From KBS-96 sp963722585 (GTDB taxonomy: Bacteria > Acidobacteriota > Terriglobia > Bryobacterales > Bryobacteraceae), in NCBI GenBank assembly GCA_963722585.1, contig CAVRNU010000021.1, positions 124,001-188,000 on the forward strand: 64,000 nt of DNA, given 5' to 3'. Of the stretch, positions 1 through 8,575 are shown piece by piece. A program made the translations under genes and the position numbers. Position 1 is the stretch's first letter, and each line of letters begins with the position of its first letter. Below the pieces are notes generated by a model that saw only the letters and a program-made list of their open reading frames with translations, made no database searches and had not been told where the DNA came from.

Positions 1-201
1 AGTGCTGCTGACAGCGAGCCACTTAGCGCCTCTTTCCTCGAGCACGCGCGACACTTCCACGGCGCCGTGCCGGTAAGCATCCGCCTTGACGACCGGCATC
101 ACCTCCACGCCCGGTCCCACCAAGGCGGTAATGGCAGTGAAGTTTTCGCCCAGCTGCGGGCGCGACACTTCTACCCAGGAGCGGTAGGGAAGACGTTCCA
201 T
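1..201 (-). CDS. alr: Alanine racemase, N-terminal part (cut by window edge)
   Basis: The minus strand reads open from an ATG at 199-201 to the window edge, giving 67 residues. They contain VVKADAYRHG, which matches the pyridoxal-phosphate lysine motif of alanine racemase (usually VVKANAYGHG) at the expected place, with lysine near residue 39. The N-terminal RSWVEVS also fits the start of the barrel domain. The enzyme interconverts L- and D-alanine for peptidoglycan. The gene begins 8 bases after the stop of the isocitrate-lyase-like gene, so it is probably last in a ydcF - lyase - alr operon. The rest of the protein lies outside the window. The glycine of the usual YGHG is arginine here. Confidence 0.85.
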   Translation of the reverse strand, partial: MERLPYRSWVEVSRPQLGENFTAITALVGPGVEVMPVVKADAYRHGAVEVSRVLEERGAKWLAVSST

Positions 202-209
202 ATCGTGAT

Positions 210-1043
210 TCAGAGCTTGCGCTCGAGCAATCGGTTGGCTTCGGAATACGGGTATTGTCCGTCCATGATCGCCTGATATGTACCGCTCGTCTGAAGCTCC
301 CGCGCAATGCGGGTAATCAAGCCCAGGCACGCCCGCATCGCCCCCGACCCGACACTCACCCGCTTGACACCGAGATCTTTCATTCCCGCTAACGTGGGAA
401 ATCCCGGCCCGGCCAGCATATTCAGCGGCCCGTCGACGGCTGCGACGAGTTCGGCGATGATCTTCGGGTCCTTCACTCCCGGCGCGAAGAGACAGTCAGC
501 TCCCGCCTGGCGGTATGCCCTCAGCCGCTCAATGGCAGCTGTGAGCCGCGTGTCCTCGACGCCGATTCCCATGAGAAAGATGTCGGTTCTGGCATTGAGG
601 AAAAGGTTAGGTACGGCTTTTTTAATGCTCTGAATAACCTCCACTTGCCGGGGCAGCGGCACCTGAGTCGATTCTTCCTCGCCCGTTACGTCTTCCAGAT
701 TAATTCCGACGGCGCCACACTCCCACGCTTGCTCCGCCGTCGAAACCGGGTCGCCATAGCCCGCCTCGATATCGGCCGTTACGGGTACGTCGAGCGCGCC
801 TGAAATGCGTCTTATGGCGGCGAGCATTTCCGAAGGGGGAATACGCTGGCCGTCGCGATAGCCGAGGGAAAATGCTACCCCAGCCGAAGTGGTGCCAACG
901 GCGGGAAATTTCTCCTCCTCGAAAATGCGGGCGCTTGCCACATCCCACGCATTCGGCAGAATAAACGTGTTCACGTGCATCGCTTCAAACATTCGAGCTT
1001 TATGTTCTTGCTTCATCGGCAATTTCAATATAACGGGAGGCAT
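210..1043 (-). CDS. Isocitrate lyase/PEP mutase family protein
   Basis: This 277-residue protein belongs to the phosphonomutase/isocitrate lyase superfamily, a TIM-barrel family acting on 2-oxo or carboxylic acids with Mg2+. Visible motifs are NAWDVASARIFEE near residue 31, TADIEAGYGD (metal-binding aspartate) near 89, INLEDVTG, and NARTDIF near 150. The KKCG catalytic loop of true isocitrate and methylisocitrate lyases is missing, so an oxaloacetate- or phosphonopyruvate-type enzyme, or an uncharacterised lyase, is more likely. The substrate cannot be told from sequence. It lies between ydcF (27 bases upstream) and alr (8 bases downstream) on the same strand. Confidence 0.88.
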   Translation of the reverse strand: MPPVILKLPMKQEHKARMFEAMHVNTFILPNAWDVASARIFEEEKFPAVGTTSAGVAFSLGYRDGQRIPPSEMLAAIRRISGALDVPVTADIEAGYGDPVSTAEQAWECGAVGINLEDVTGEEESTQVPLPRQVEVIQSIKKAVPNLFLNARTDIFLMGIGVEDTRLTAAIERLRAYRQAGADCLFAPGVKDPKIIAELVAAVDGPLNMLAGPGFPTLAGMKDLGVKRVSVGSGAMRACLGLITRIARELQTSGTYQAIMDGQYPYSEANRLLERKL

Positions 1044-1070
1044 GCCGCCGGTGTTGGAAGGCCCGGCTCA

Positions 1071-1661
1071 CTAGAGATTGACCCCAATGCGCCACAGCGC
1101 GTATCCTACAGCCTGCTTTAGGTAGAGCCAATCGAGCACGCGCCTTCCCGCCGGCCCACCGGGGCGCGGAGAGCCATAGACTGTGATGCCTTGCCCTTCG
1201 AGCATCCGTTTGGCGCGGAATATATGGTAGCCGTCGCTAACGACAATGCAGGAATGGAAGTTCATGCGCCGCATAATCTCGACTGCGGCCGCAATGCTCT
1301 GACCCGTCGTCGAACCCGCGGGCTCAACCAGGATCGCCTCCGACGGCACTCCGTGCTGAGTCAGGTATGCCCGGCCGACTTCGCCTTCTGTATAGACCGG
1401 GTCGCCGCCTGCTCCTCCAGTAGTCAAAATATAGGACGCGAGCCCTCGCAGATACAGCAGAAGCGCATGATTAAGACGGGCCTGCAATACGGGCGAAGGT
1501 TTGCCCCGGTATTCAGCGGCTCCGAGCACCAAAATGACGTCCGCCTGTCTCGCCTCGTCGCGAGTAGATTGCAGTTGAATCCGGCGCGCTATCCACAACA
1601 GGTAGGCTAATATCAGGGCTGCGAGAACGGCCGAAGCCCATACAACGAGGCCCTTCAACAC
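1071..1661 (-). CDS. YdcF/SanA family membrane-anchored protein (DUF218)
   Basis: A 196-residue protein with one N-terminal membrane helix (about residues 4-24) followed by a DUF218 domain. Family landmarks are DVILVLGAAEYRG near residue 40, LTTGGAGGD, the EGEVGRAYL...HGVP helix, and VVSDGYHIFRAKRM near 140. Members such as SanA and ElyC act at the envelope and have been linked to peptidoglycan or undecaprenyl-phosphate metabolism, but the biochemical activity of this group is not settled. As first gene of a likely operon ending in alr, an envelope role is plausible. It is divergent from the trmH-type gene, with about 70 bases between. Confidence 0.85.
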   Translation of the reverse strand: MLKGLVVWASAVLAALILAYLLWIARRIQLQSTRDEARQADVILVLGAAEYRGKPSPVLQARLNHALLLYLRGLASYILTTGGAGGDPVYTEGEVGRAYLTQHGVPSEAILVEPAGSTTGQSIAAAVEIMRRMNFHSCIVVSDGYHIFRAKRMLEGQGITVYGSPRPGGPAGRRVLDWLYLKQAVGYALWRIGVNL

Positions 1662-1732
1662 ATTGATCTACTTGTCCCCTTTTCCCGTTGTTCTATCAGT
1701 CTATGACGTGTTTCATTTGACTGTTCGTTGTA

Positions 1733-2548
1733 ATGAGCCCCATGTCTTTCCGCGTAGTTGAAATCAGCAGTCCAAGAAACGCGATTCTGCAAGACATCCG
1801 GCAGGCTGCGGCGCGAGGCCGGCCCACCGAAGAAGGGCTCTTTGTGGCGGAGGGCCCGCATCTGGCCCAAGAGTTGCTGAGAAGCACGTGGCCGTTAGAG
1901 AAGCTGATCCTCACGCCAAGGGCCCTTGAACGATGGGAAAGAGACGCTCGACAGAGATCTATCGAGACAATTGTAGTGCCCGAGCGGACGTTTAGTCGCA
2001 TCGCTGAAACCGAAGCATCCCAGGGAGTGATCGCTTTAGCACGGCCGCGAATGGCGCAGTGGGTGGAACTCATAGGAGACAACGGATTGATCGTGGTGTT
2101 AGACGGACTACAAGATCCAGGCAATGCGGGAACTATCATCCGTTCGGCCGAGGCTTTTGGCGCAACAGGGGTGGCGATGCTGCGGAATTCCGTCCACCTT
2201 TCGAACGGCAAACTCATGCGAGCCTCCGCCGGATCGGTCTTTCGCGTACCGGTATGCGAGGGATTCGATGCGGATGAGTTTCTCACTCGAGCGCGGGCCG
2301 CCCGCCTCCGTCTTGTTTCGCTCGATAGCGCCGGAGAACGACGTCTAGCGGGCGCGCGCTTTGACTCCCCATGCGCCTTGATCGTAGGAAACGAGGCCCG
2401 CGGAGTCTCGCCAGAGCTACGTGGAGCTTCTGAGATCATCGCGGTGAAGACGCATAGGGTTGAATCGCTGAACGCCGCGGTCGCCTGTTCCATTGCACTA
2501 TATGAGGCAGCCCGGCAGAGAGAAATAGATGAGCCTCTTCGATCTTGA
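1733..2548 (+). CDS. TrmH family (SpoU) RNA 2'-O-methyltransferase
   Basis: A 271-residue SPOUT-class methyltransferase predicted to methylate ribose 2'-OH in rRNA or tRNA using S-adenosylmethionine. The C-terminal half carries the three SpoU motifs: DGLQDPGNAGTIIRSAEAFG near residue 124, LIVGNEARGVSPEL near 218, and VESLNAAVACSIALYE near 245. The N-terminal hundred residues look like the small substrate-binding domain (EEGLFVAEGPHL). Two in-frame ATGs lie four codons apart at the start; the first was kept. The 3' end overlaps rarA by 20 bases, so the two are translationally coupled. The exact target nucleotide cannot be predicted. Confidence 0.92.
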   Translation: MSPMSFRVVEISSPRNAILQDIRQAAARGRPTEEGLFVAEGPHLAQELLRSTWPLEKLILTPRALERWERDARQRSIETIVVPERTFSRIAETEASQGVIALARPRMAQWVELIGDNGLIVVLDGLQDPGNAGTIIRSAEAFGATGVAMLRNSVHLSNGKLMRASAGSVFRVPVCEGFDADEFLTRARAARLRLVSLDSAGERRLAGARFDSPCALIVGNEARGVSPELRGASEIIAVKTHRVESLNAAVACSIALYEAARQREIDEPLRS

Positions 2549-3896
2549 ACCACCCGCTCCCGCGAAAGATCGCGGCCGTCCGCTAGCCGACCGGATGCGC
2601 CCCCAAAGCCTCGACGAATTTGTCGGCCAGCAGCACATTTTGGCACCGGGCAAGCCGCTACGGCGCCAAATCGAGAGCGGACAGCTCACTTCCCTGATCC
2701 TGTGGGGTCCTCCCGGTACCGGCAAAACGACGCTCGCACGGTTGATGGCCGGAAAAAGCGGCGCTCACTTTGTTCCTTTCAGTGCCGTTCTCAGCGGAAT
2801 TAAGGAAATTAAAGCGGTGATGGCCGACGCCGAACGGGCGCGGCGCCTCGGACAGAAAACGGTCTTGTTTATTGATGAAATTCACCGCTTCAACAAGGCG
2901 CAACAGGACGCCTTTCTCCCGTATGTCGAGCGCGGCGATGTCGTATTAGTCGGCGCGACAACGGAAAATCCATCGTTTGAGGTGGTTTCAGCATTGCTTT
3001 CGCGAACGAAGGTATATCCGCTCGAAGCTTTGCAGACCGGCGAGGTCGTGGCCCTGCTGCGGCGCGCCCTCAGCTCCGAGGATCGAGGCTTAGGCTATCT
3101 GCGCCTCAGAATTGACGAAAGCCTGCTCGAGGAGATTGCGGAAGCCTCGAATGGCGATGCCCGTTCAGCCCTGAATACGCTGGAAGTGGCAGCAGCTATG
3201 GCATCGGAGGGAGAGATTACCCCGGCGTCAGTAGCCGATGCCCTCCAGCGCAAGATTCTGCTCTATGACAAAAGCGGCGAAGAGCATTACAATTTAATCT
3301 CAGCTTTGCATAAATCCGTACGCTCCAGCGACCCCGATGCGGCGGTATACTGGCTGGCGCGAATGATGACCGCCGGCGAGGACAGGCTTTACCTGGCACG
3401 GAGATTGGTGCGAATGGCGATCGAGGATATCGGACTGGCCGACCCGCGAGCCGTCGAGCAGGCCATTGCCTGCATGCAGACAGTACATTTCTTAGGAATC
3501 CCGGAAGGAGACCAAGCGCTGGCTCAACTGACCATTTATTTGGCATTAGCTCCAAAATCCGACGCTTCTTACCAGGCTTTGAATGAGGCGAACGCCGTAG
3601 TCCAGTCGCGCCGCGCCGAGGCTGTGCCTTTGCACCTCCGAAACGCTCCTACGAAACTGATGAAGGATCTGGGTTACAGCCGCGGGTACGAGCATGCCCA
3701 CCGGAAAGAGGACGCCGTTACCGCCATGAATTGTCTTCCACCATCGTTGGAAGGGATCAATTTCTACCATCCAACCCAACGAGGGTTCGAACGAAACCTG
3801 TCGGAGCGCATGAAATGGCTGAGAGAGCAAAAAGAGCGACACAAATTTGAGCAATCGTCTAAGGATTCTTCTGATCAGGTCGAAGAGAATCAATGA
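2529..3896 (+). CDS. rarA: Replication-associated recombination protein A (MgsA-type AAA+ ATPase)
   Basis: A 455-residue clamp-loader-like AAA+ ATPase acting at stalled replication forks. Walker A GPPGTGKTT is at residues 60-68, Walker B LFIDEIHRFN near 114, and a sensor-1-like GATTENPSF follows. The C-terminal part has the MgsA helical region with YEHAHRKEDAVTAMNCLPPSL and FYHPTQRGFE, typical of RarA. Length matches E. coli RarA (about 447 residues). It overlaps the upstream methyltransferase gene by 20 bases and is followed 44 bases later by the PilZ gene. Confidence 0.96.
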   Translation: MSLFDLEPPAPAKDRGRPLADRMRPQSLDEFVGQQHILAPGKPLRRQIESGQLTSLILWGPPGTGKTTLARLMAGKSGAHFVPFSAVLSGIKEIKAVMADAERARRLGQKTVLFIDEIHRFNKAQQDAFLPYVERGDVVLVGATTENPSFEVVSALLSRTKVYPLEALQTGEVVALLRRALSSEDRGLGYLRLRIDESLLEEIAEASNGDARSALNTLEVAAAMASEGEITPASVADALQRKILLYDKSGEEHYNLISALHKSVRSSDPDAAVYWLARMMTAGEDRLYLARRLVRMAIEDIGLADPRAVEQAIACMQTVHFLGIPEGDQALAQLTIYLALAPKSDASYQALNEANAVVQSRRAEAVPLHLRNAPTKLMKDLGYSRGYEHAHRKEDAVTAMNCLPPSLEGINFYHPTQRGFERNLSERMKWLREQKERHKFEQSSKDSSDQVEENQ

Positions 3897-3940
3897 AATG
3901 CCGCGAAATTGTGTAAGCTAGGTACTGGAGATTCAGAGCT

Positions 3941-4324
3941 TTGGCTGAACCTTTGCGTAACGAAAATAGCGTCGAGCGCCGGCGGTCGAGCCGTTTCCCC
4001 ATCGAACGGGAAGTTCGTTACAAGACGCTGAGCCAGCGCTCAGAGGTGATTCAGGGCGCAGGCAAGACCCTGAACATCAGCAGTTCGGGAGTGTTGTTCA
4101 CTGCCGATCACGACCTGCCAGTAGGAACACGCCTCGAAGTTTCCATTAGCTGGCCGGCGCAGTTGAATGAAAAGTGCCTTCTGAACCTCGTTGCCCGCGG
4201 GCGCGTTACGCGGCAGGAATCCGGCCATCTGGCGCTGCAGATACAACAATACGAATTCCGAACACAAAGCATTAGCTCGATGCAGCCGAAAGAACGCGTT
4301 GTGCAGCCTGCCCCAGCACATTAG
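3941..4324 (+). CDS. PilZ domain protein (putative c-di-GMP receptor)
   Basis: A 127-residue single-domain protein. RRSSRFPIEREVRY near residue 10 supplies the RxxxR half of the c-di-GMP motif, and NISSSGVLF near 46 supplies the (D/N)xSxxG half. Both halves are present, so nucleotide binding is plausible. The start is TTG at 3941; no ATG lies upstream in frame before the rarA stop region, and the conserved arginines lie immediately downstream. It sits between rarA and a chemoreceptor gene, which may point to motility or surface behaviour, but no partner can be assigned. A dispersed repeat begins 29 bases after the stop. Confidence 0.85.
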   Translation: MAEPLRNENSVERRRSSRFPIEREVRYKTLSQRSEVIQGAGKTLNISSSGVLFTADHDLPVGTRLEVSISWPAQLNEKCLLNLVARGRVTRQESGHLALQIQQYEFRTQSISSMQPKERVVQPAPAH

Positions 4325-4352
4325 TTTTTAGCCAGCCAACTGAAGAGAATTC

Positions 4353-4446
4353 GTCACATCCGCTACCTGTCGGTCGCGGTTCCGATACTGCACGTTGATT
4401 AATAGGAACTTACAGAACCGCGCGCATCAGCAAGCGGGTTAGTGAC
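4353..4446 (+). repeat. Dispersed structured repeat, copy 1
   Basis: This stretch of about 94 bases is closely similar to 52840-52932. Shared blocks include GTCGCGGTTCCGATA, CACGTTGA, GGAACTTACAGAACCGCGCGC (here split by small changes) and GCAAGCGG. CGCGGTTC at 4375-4382 pairs with GAACCGCG at 4415-4422 to give an 8-bp stem; the same stem is kept in the other copy. The outermost GTCAC (4353) and GTGAC (4442-4446) are also inverted repeats in this copy. It lies 29 bases 3' of the PilZ gene. A REP-like or miniature mobile element is possible. The remaining intergenic bases to 4634 hold no gene; GATAAT at 4496-4501 is only a weak promoter candidate. Confidence 0.75.
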
Positions 4447-4634
4447 CACGTCGGGCTAACGACTTGCTCGTTCGAGATTTCAAGTATTCTTGCTTGATAA
4501 TAAGGCGGGTTTGTCTGGCGCCTGAGACAACTTATGCACACGTGTCTCTTCGCTTAGTAGATCCTCGACACCGGGGAGCTACTGATCACCCCTGATTCGA
4601 GCGCGCCCAAGGCGCAAGACTGCAAGGAGACTTA

Positions 4635-6254
4635 ATGAAGTCGAACGTTACCATCGGCACTAAATTAATGACCGGCACGGCTGCCATGTTCACACTGGCT
4701 GCTGTCGCAGGTATTTCCGGATTAATGTCTCAGCGCGCATTCAAAAAGCAAGCTGATGTTCTGTCTGGCGCCACGATTCGGAAAGTTCTGCTGGCTAACA
4801 CAATTGCCATGGCCAACTCCGAAATGATTTCCACTCAGCGGGGAATTATTTTGGCCTCTTTTGCGAAAGATGAGTCGGAACTCGCCTCCTATCAAGAAGC
4901 TTTCAAGCAGAATTTTGACCTGATGCAAAAATCAGTTGCCGAGATCAGGCCCCTAATAGTTAGGGAAGAATCGAAAGAGCTCACCGCCGACATTGCATCA
5001 AAACTGAGCGATTGGCTTCCACACTACGAAGAAATTGTGCAGAAAGCGTCGGCTGGCGATGCTGCCGAAGCCAATCGCATCCGCAAAGATGTGACGGGGC
5101 CCATTTACAAAGCCATCGCAAAAGACGCTCAAAGGTTGACGGGGATTCAGACCGAGATCCTGGATGAGAGCCGGAACGGGATGGCCACACAATACACCCG
5201 GAGCGTCTGGTTGGCGGCGATTCTGCTGGGCCTGTTTGCGTGCGTCGGCGCCGTGGTGATTCTAGTTGTGCGGCAAATTACCCGGGATTTGCGGGAAGCG
5301 ATCCTGAAGCTGGCCGAAAGCGCGGAGCAGGTGGGCGGGGCCGCCTCCCAAGTTGCTTCATCCAGCCAGGCGCTCGCGAGCGGCTGCTCCGAACAGGCGG
5401 CTTCTCTTGAAGAAACCGCTTCATCGTCGGAAGAGATTAACTCGATGGCGGGCCGCAATAGCGAGAACTCGCGTTCAGCGGCCGCTCTCGTAGCCAAATC
5501 GCAAGAAACATTCACCGCAATGAACCGGTCGCTCGAGGAAATGGTCGGGGCGATGGGGGAGATCGGCGCGTCAAGTGAGAAAATCTCCAAAATCATTAAG
5601 GTAATCGACGAGATTGCATTCCAGACCAATCTTTTGGCACTCAACGCGGCCGTCGAGGCGGCGCGAGCTGGTGAAGCTGGCGCAGGTTTCGCTGTCGTTG
5701 CCGACGAAGTGCGGAACCTGGCGGAACGGAGCGCGCAAGCTGCTAAGGACACCGCTGCGTTGATTCAAGATTCCATTACGAAATCGAGCGAAGGGAAAAC
5801 CAGGGTGGATCAGACGGTCGCGGAGATTTCCTCCATCACACAGCAATCCATGGAAGTGCGGGCGCTGGTGGAAGAGGTGAGTGGCGGCAGCCAGGAACAG
5901 GCTCGCGGTATAGAACAGATCAGTAAGGCCATCACGCAGATGGAGAAGGTCACGCAAAGTACGGCCGCCAGCGCCGAGCAAAGCGCTTCCGCATCAGAAG
6001 AGCTTTCCGGCCAATCCGAAGCGCTGAAAAACATTGTGGCGAGCCTTGCCGCAATGGTCGGCCGAGCCGTTGGCCGGAAATCGGCCGACGTGAAAAAGTG
6101 GAACGAACCGGACGTGCTCCCGCGCACGCTAGCTCCTGCCGGAAAAGCTGCAGCGCACTATGCCGGTGCGCGCAGAATTCCGGCGACCCGTCCAGGGAAA
6201 GCAGTAACGGCGGCTGAAGCCTTTCCGCTCGATGAGGAATTTAAGGAGTTCTGA
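4635..6254 (+). CDS. Methyl-accepting chemotaxis protein
   Basis: A 539-residue chemoreceptor. Membrane helices are at about residues 11-30 and 190-212, with a periplasmic four-helix-like sensing region between (MANSEMISTQRG, VREESKELTADI). The cytoplasmic signalling hairpin has the diagnostic EIAFQTNLLALNAAVEAARA near residue 328 and GFAVVADEVRNLAERSAQAA. No clear HAMP domain follows the second helix: after VRQITRDLREAI the sequence passes straight into the coiled coil, as in several acidobacterial receptors. It ends with an acidic tail (DEEFKEF). A good ribosome site, AAGGAGA, precedes the ATG. No che genes are nearby, so it is an orphan receptor of unknown ligand. Confidence 0.95.
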   Translation: MKSNVTIGTKLMTGTAAMFTLAAVAGISGLMSQRAFKKQADVLSGATIRKVLLANTIAMANSEMISTQRGIILASFAKDESELASYQEAFKQNFDLMQKSVAEIRPLIVREESKELTADIASKLSDWLPHYEEIVQKASAGDAAEANRIRKDVTGPIYKAIAKDAQRLTGIQTEILDESRNGMATQYTRSVWLAAILLGLFACVGAVVILVVRQITRDLREAILKLAESAEQVGGAASQVASSSQALASGCSEQAASLEETASSSEEINSMAGRNSENSRSAAALVAKSQETFTAMNRSLEEMVGAMGEIGASSEKISKIIKVIDEIAFQTNLLALNAAVEAARAGEAGAGFAVVADEVRNLAERSAQAAKDTAALIQDSITKSSEGKTRVDQTVAEISSITQQSMEVRALVEEVSGGSQEQARGIEQISKAITQMEKVTQSTAASAEQSASASEELSGQSEALKNIVASLAAMVGRAVGRKSADVKKWNEPDVLPRTLAPAGKAAAHYAGARRIPATRPGKAVTAAEAFPLDEEFKEF

Positions 6255-6267
6255 ACGGATGGCGCGC

Positions 6268-6327
6268 GTGGAGCGGGCACGAAAGTCGGTTTCGAAACCG
6301 ACTTTGCAGGCCGGAGCCCCGCTCCAC
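6268..6327. terminator. Compound inverted repeat between convergent genes
   Basis: GTGGAGCGGG (6268-6277) pairs with CCCGCTCCAC (6318-6327), and inside this lies a perfect 24-bp palindrome at 6282-6305 centred on GTTTCGAAAC. It sits between the convergent chemoreceptor and phosphofructokinase genes, 14 bases after the former. It could act as a bidirectional transcription stop, though no long T tract follows, or it may be a REP-like element. The 130 bases from here to the phosphofructokinase stop show no gene. Confidence 0.45.
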
Positions 6328-6456
6328 CCTGCACGCTCGACGAATCTCTAAAGCTAAACGATATTGCGGCAAGAGCGCGCCACAATTCCGACCCAACTCT
6401 CCGTAAACCGCTGCCAGCCGCGATATTCCGGCAGCCATCGAACGGCGTTGAGGGAA

Positions 6457-7614
6457 TCACAAGCGCGCGTGCCGCTCCACAGGTCCCAGCAGAGGCTTCG
6501 CATACCGATGGTACGACTCTGTCACGAACCTCCTGCCCGTATCCATGAACTCCGCCGGGAGCGGGCGCTCTCTTCGCGCAACCTCTTCAAGCGGCGTCAG
6601 GATGGTCTCGCTCGCATACTCGGGTCCATCGCCGCGCTTCAAGCCGACCATCTGTCCAGTGTTTCCGGCCAACGCGGCGCAAACGGCGGCGCGTCCCACC
6701 AATTCCGCTTCCGCCCGGTCCGTTTCTGAAACGAGCGTCGAGCACGATCGCGCCAGCAGCGACGGGCGCTCGCTTCGTGTCCGAAGTTTCAGCTCCCGGC
6801 TGACGAAACTCGCGACGGCATGTCCCAGGTTTGAAGCGAGCCGGTGCTGCGGGTTATCCGGCCGGTCGACATCCGCTCCAAAAGGCTCCCCGTTTTCGTC
6901 CAACTGTCCTTCGCAGATACACACAAACACACGTCCCCACCTTCTGTACGCGTCTTCGATATCGGCCAGCAGCGTTTGGCGCGGAAGCGGCTGTTCGGGA
7001 AAATAAATCAAGTGCGGCGCATCGTCTTCGTCGTGCCGAGCGAACGCCGTTGCAGCCACCAGCCAGCCCACATTGCGGCCAATGACTTCACAAATGAGGA
7101 TCGGCGAAGGCAGCGCGCGATGATCCATGCCCATGTCGCGTATGGCATGCGCATAGAAACGGGCGGCAGAGCCATAGCCAGGCGTGTGGTCGGTTCCATA
7201 CAAGTCGTTGTCAACGGTTTTTGGAATGCCGGTCACCTGTAGTTCGTATCCAGCCGAGCGAGCCGCAAGAGCGATATCCATCGCGGTTCCCATCGAACCA
7301 TTACCCCCGATGTAGAAAAAATAATGAACATCGTATTCCCGAAAGATCGTCAGCACGCGATCCAATTCAGGTCCGGACAATCGAACGCGCGACGACCCGA
7401 GTGCCGAACCGGGAGCCAGCTGTATGCCTTCCAGCGTTGGCAACCCGACTGCGAATAGATCCACAAAACGGCTTTCCAGTATGCCTCGAAGGCCGTATTG
7501 GGATCCCAGCAAACGTGTAAATGCGCCCCGCCGCTTCGCCTCCATGACAGCCCCATACAGGGTGGCATTAATGACTGAAGTAGGTCCGCCGCCCTGCGCG
7601 ATCGCCGCCGCCAT
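6457..7614 (-). CDS. 6-phosphofructokinase, probably pyrophosphate-dependent type
   Basis: A 385-residue PfkA-family enzyme that phosphorylates fructose 6-phosphate. The N terminus has the phosphate-loop-like QGGGPTSVINATL. GGNGS at residues 103-107 replaces the GGDGS of ATP enzymes and the GGDDS of pyrophosphate enzymes. PKTVDND at 131-137 has the lysine characteristic of pyrophosphate-using members (ATP enzymes have PGTIDND). GYGSA near 146 and CEVIGRNVGWL near 176 are conserved substrate-site segments. The donor is therefore probably pyrophosphate, but the unusual GGNGS leaves this open. It is divergent from a DeoR-family gene that may control it. Confidence 0.9.
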   Translation of the reverse strand: MAAAIAQGGGPTSVINATLYGAVMEAKRRGAFTRLLGSQYGLRGILESRFVDLFAVGLPTLEGIQLAPGSALGSSRVRLSGPELDRVLTIFREYDVHYFFYIGGNGSMGTAMDIALAARSAGYELQVTGIPKTVDNDLYGTDHTPGYGSAARFYAHAIRDMGMDHRALPSPILICEVIGRNVGWLVAATAFARHDEDDAPHLIYFPEQPLPRQTLLADIEDAYRRWGRVFVCICEGQLDENGEPFGADVDRPDNPQHRLASNLGHAVASFVSRELKLRTRSERPSLLARSCSTLVSETDRAEAELVGRAAVCAALAGNTGQMVGLKRGDGPEYASETILTPLEEVARRERPLPAEFMDTGRRFVTESYHRYAKPLLGPVERHARL

Positions 7615-7733
7615 ATGATCCTATTGTGAAGTGGTACTCGGAAAGTCGACGCGTCCTTGCGTTTCAGCGCCGATTTCGTTCAAATCAAATGGGTGGATAC
7701 CGCGCGCTGGCGCATGGGGGATTGAATAACCGA

Positions 7734-8531
7734 ATGGACGTAGTCGTCATCAAAGCGCCTCGGCTGCTTACCGAAGAGAGGCGCCGGGAGATTGCAGGCA
7801 TTCTCGAACAACAAGGCCGCATTACGGTCGAGGAAGTGAAACGAAAGTTCGGCGTGTCTGCCGTTACGGCTCGAAGCGATCTGGATGCCCTTTCCGCGAA
7901 TGGACTGCTGATACGGTCGCACGGAGGAGGCATTCGTCCCCTCGATAGCGGCCCCGATTATCCCTTGAAAGTGCGCGAGAGCATGCGCCACGAAGAGAAG
8001 GTTCGCATCGCCAAGGCGGCCGTCGGCCTGATCCGGCCGTTTCAGACAGTGATTCTATGCAGCGGATCTACCTCCGCCGAGCTTGCGGATCAGTTGCGGC
8101 GATCGAACCCTGAAGGCGTGGCGGTGATCACCTACGCGCTGAATATTGCCTCCAAACTTGCCGATGCGGCTAACCTCTCGCTGATTATGATTGGCGGCAT
8201 CTTGCGCCAAGTCTCGTGCGCCTTCGTTGGCCCACAGGCCGAAGCCATGATGTCGTCGTTACATGCCGATCATCTGTTTCTCAGCGTCGTGGGCCTCGAC
8301 GCGGAAATTGGTCCAACAACCATCGACATTCTCGAGGCACAATTGAATTCCCGGATGGTGCGGGCCGCGCGGGAAGTGACCGTCATCGCCGATTCGACAA
8401 AATTAGGTCAGCGCAGTCTCGCAGTGATCGCGCGCCTTGACCAGGTCCACCGAATTATCACCGACTCGGCCGCTTCGCCCGAATCCGTTGAAGCTTTTCG
8501 CTCCATAGGTATTGAAGTGCTCACGGTTTGA
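7734..8531 (+). CDS. DeoR/GlpR family transcriptional regulator
   Basis: The protein has an N-terminal DeoR helix-turn-helix (RRREIAGILEQQGRITVEEV...SAVTARSDLDAL) and a C-terminal sugar-phosphate-sensing domain with LCSGSTSAELA, a FVGPQAEAM segment and VIADSTKLGQRS. The frame is open from a GTG/ATG-compatible position at 7626, which would add 36 residues rich in arginine. The ATG at 7734 was chosen because the HTH starts within 15 residues of it, as in other family members, and it leaves a normal promoter gap of about 120 bases to the divergent phosphofructokinase gene. DeoR regulators commonly sense phosphorylated sugars, so regulation of that neighbour is a reasonable inference. Confidence 0.9.
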   Translation: MDVVVIKAPRLLTEERRREIAGILEQQGRITVEEVKRKFGVSAVTARSDLDALSANGLLIRSHGGGIRPLDSGPDYPLKVRESMRHEEKVRIAKAAVGLIRPFQTVILCSGSTSAELADQLRRSNPEGVAVITYALNIASKLADAANLSLIMIGGILRQVSCAFVGPQAEAMMSSLHADHLFLSVVGLDAEIGPTTIDILEAQLNSRMVRAAREVTVIADSTKLGQRSLAVIARLDQVHRIITDSAASPESVEAFRSIGIEVLTV

Positions 8532-8575
8532 GCGGCGCCTGGTGCTACCTGAATAGCGCGTCGAAGATTGGCGCT

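Noticed and set aside
1696..2646. A 316-residue frame antisense to the trmH-type gene
   Set aside because: It is a shadow of a well-supported gene and shows the arginine/serine-rich composition typical of antisense frames in GC-rich DNA.
4447..4634. A promoter for the chemoreceptor with a flagellar sigma factor
   Set aside because: CTTGATAA resembles part of the sigma-28 -10 element, but no TAAA element lies at the right distance.
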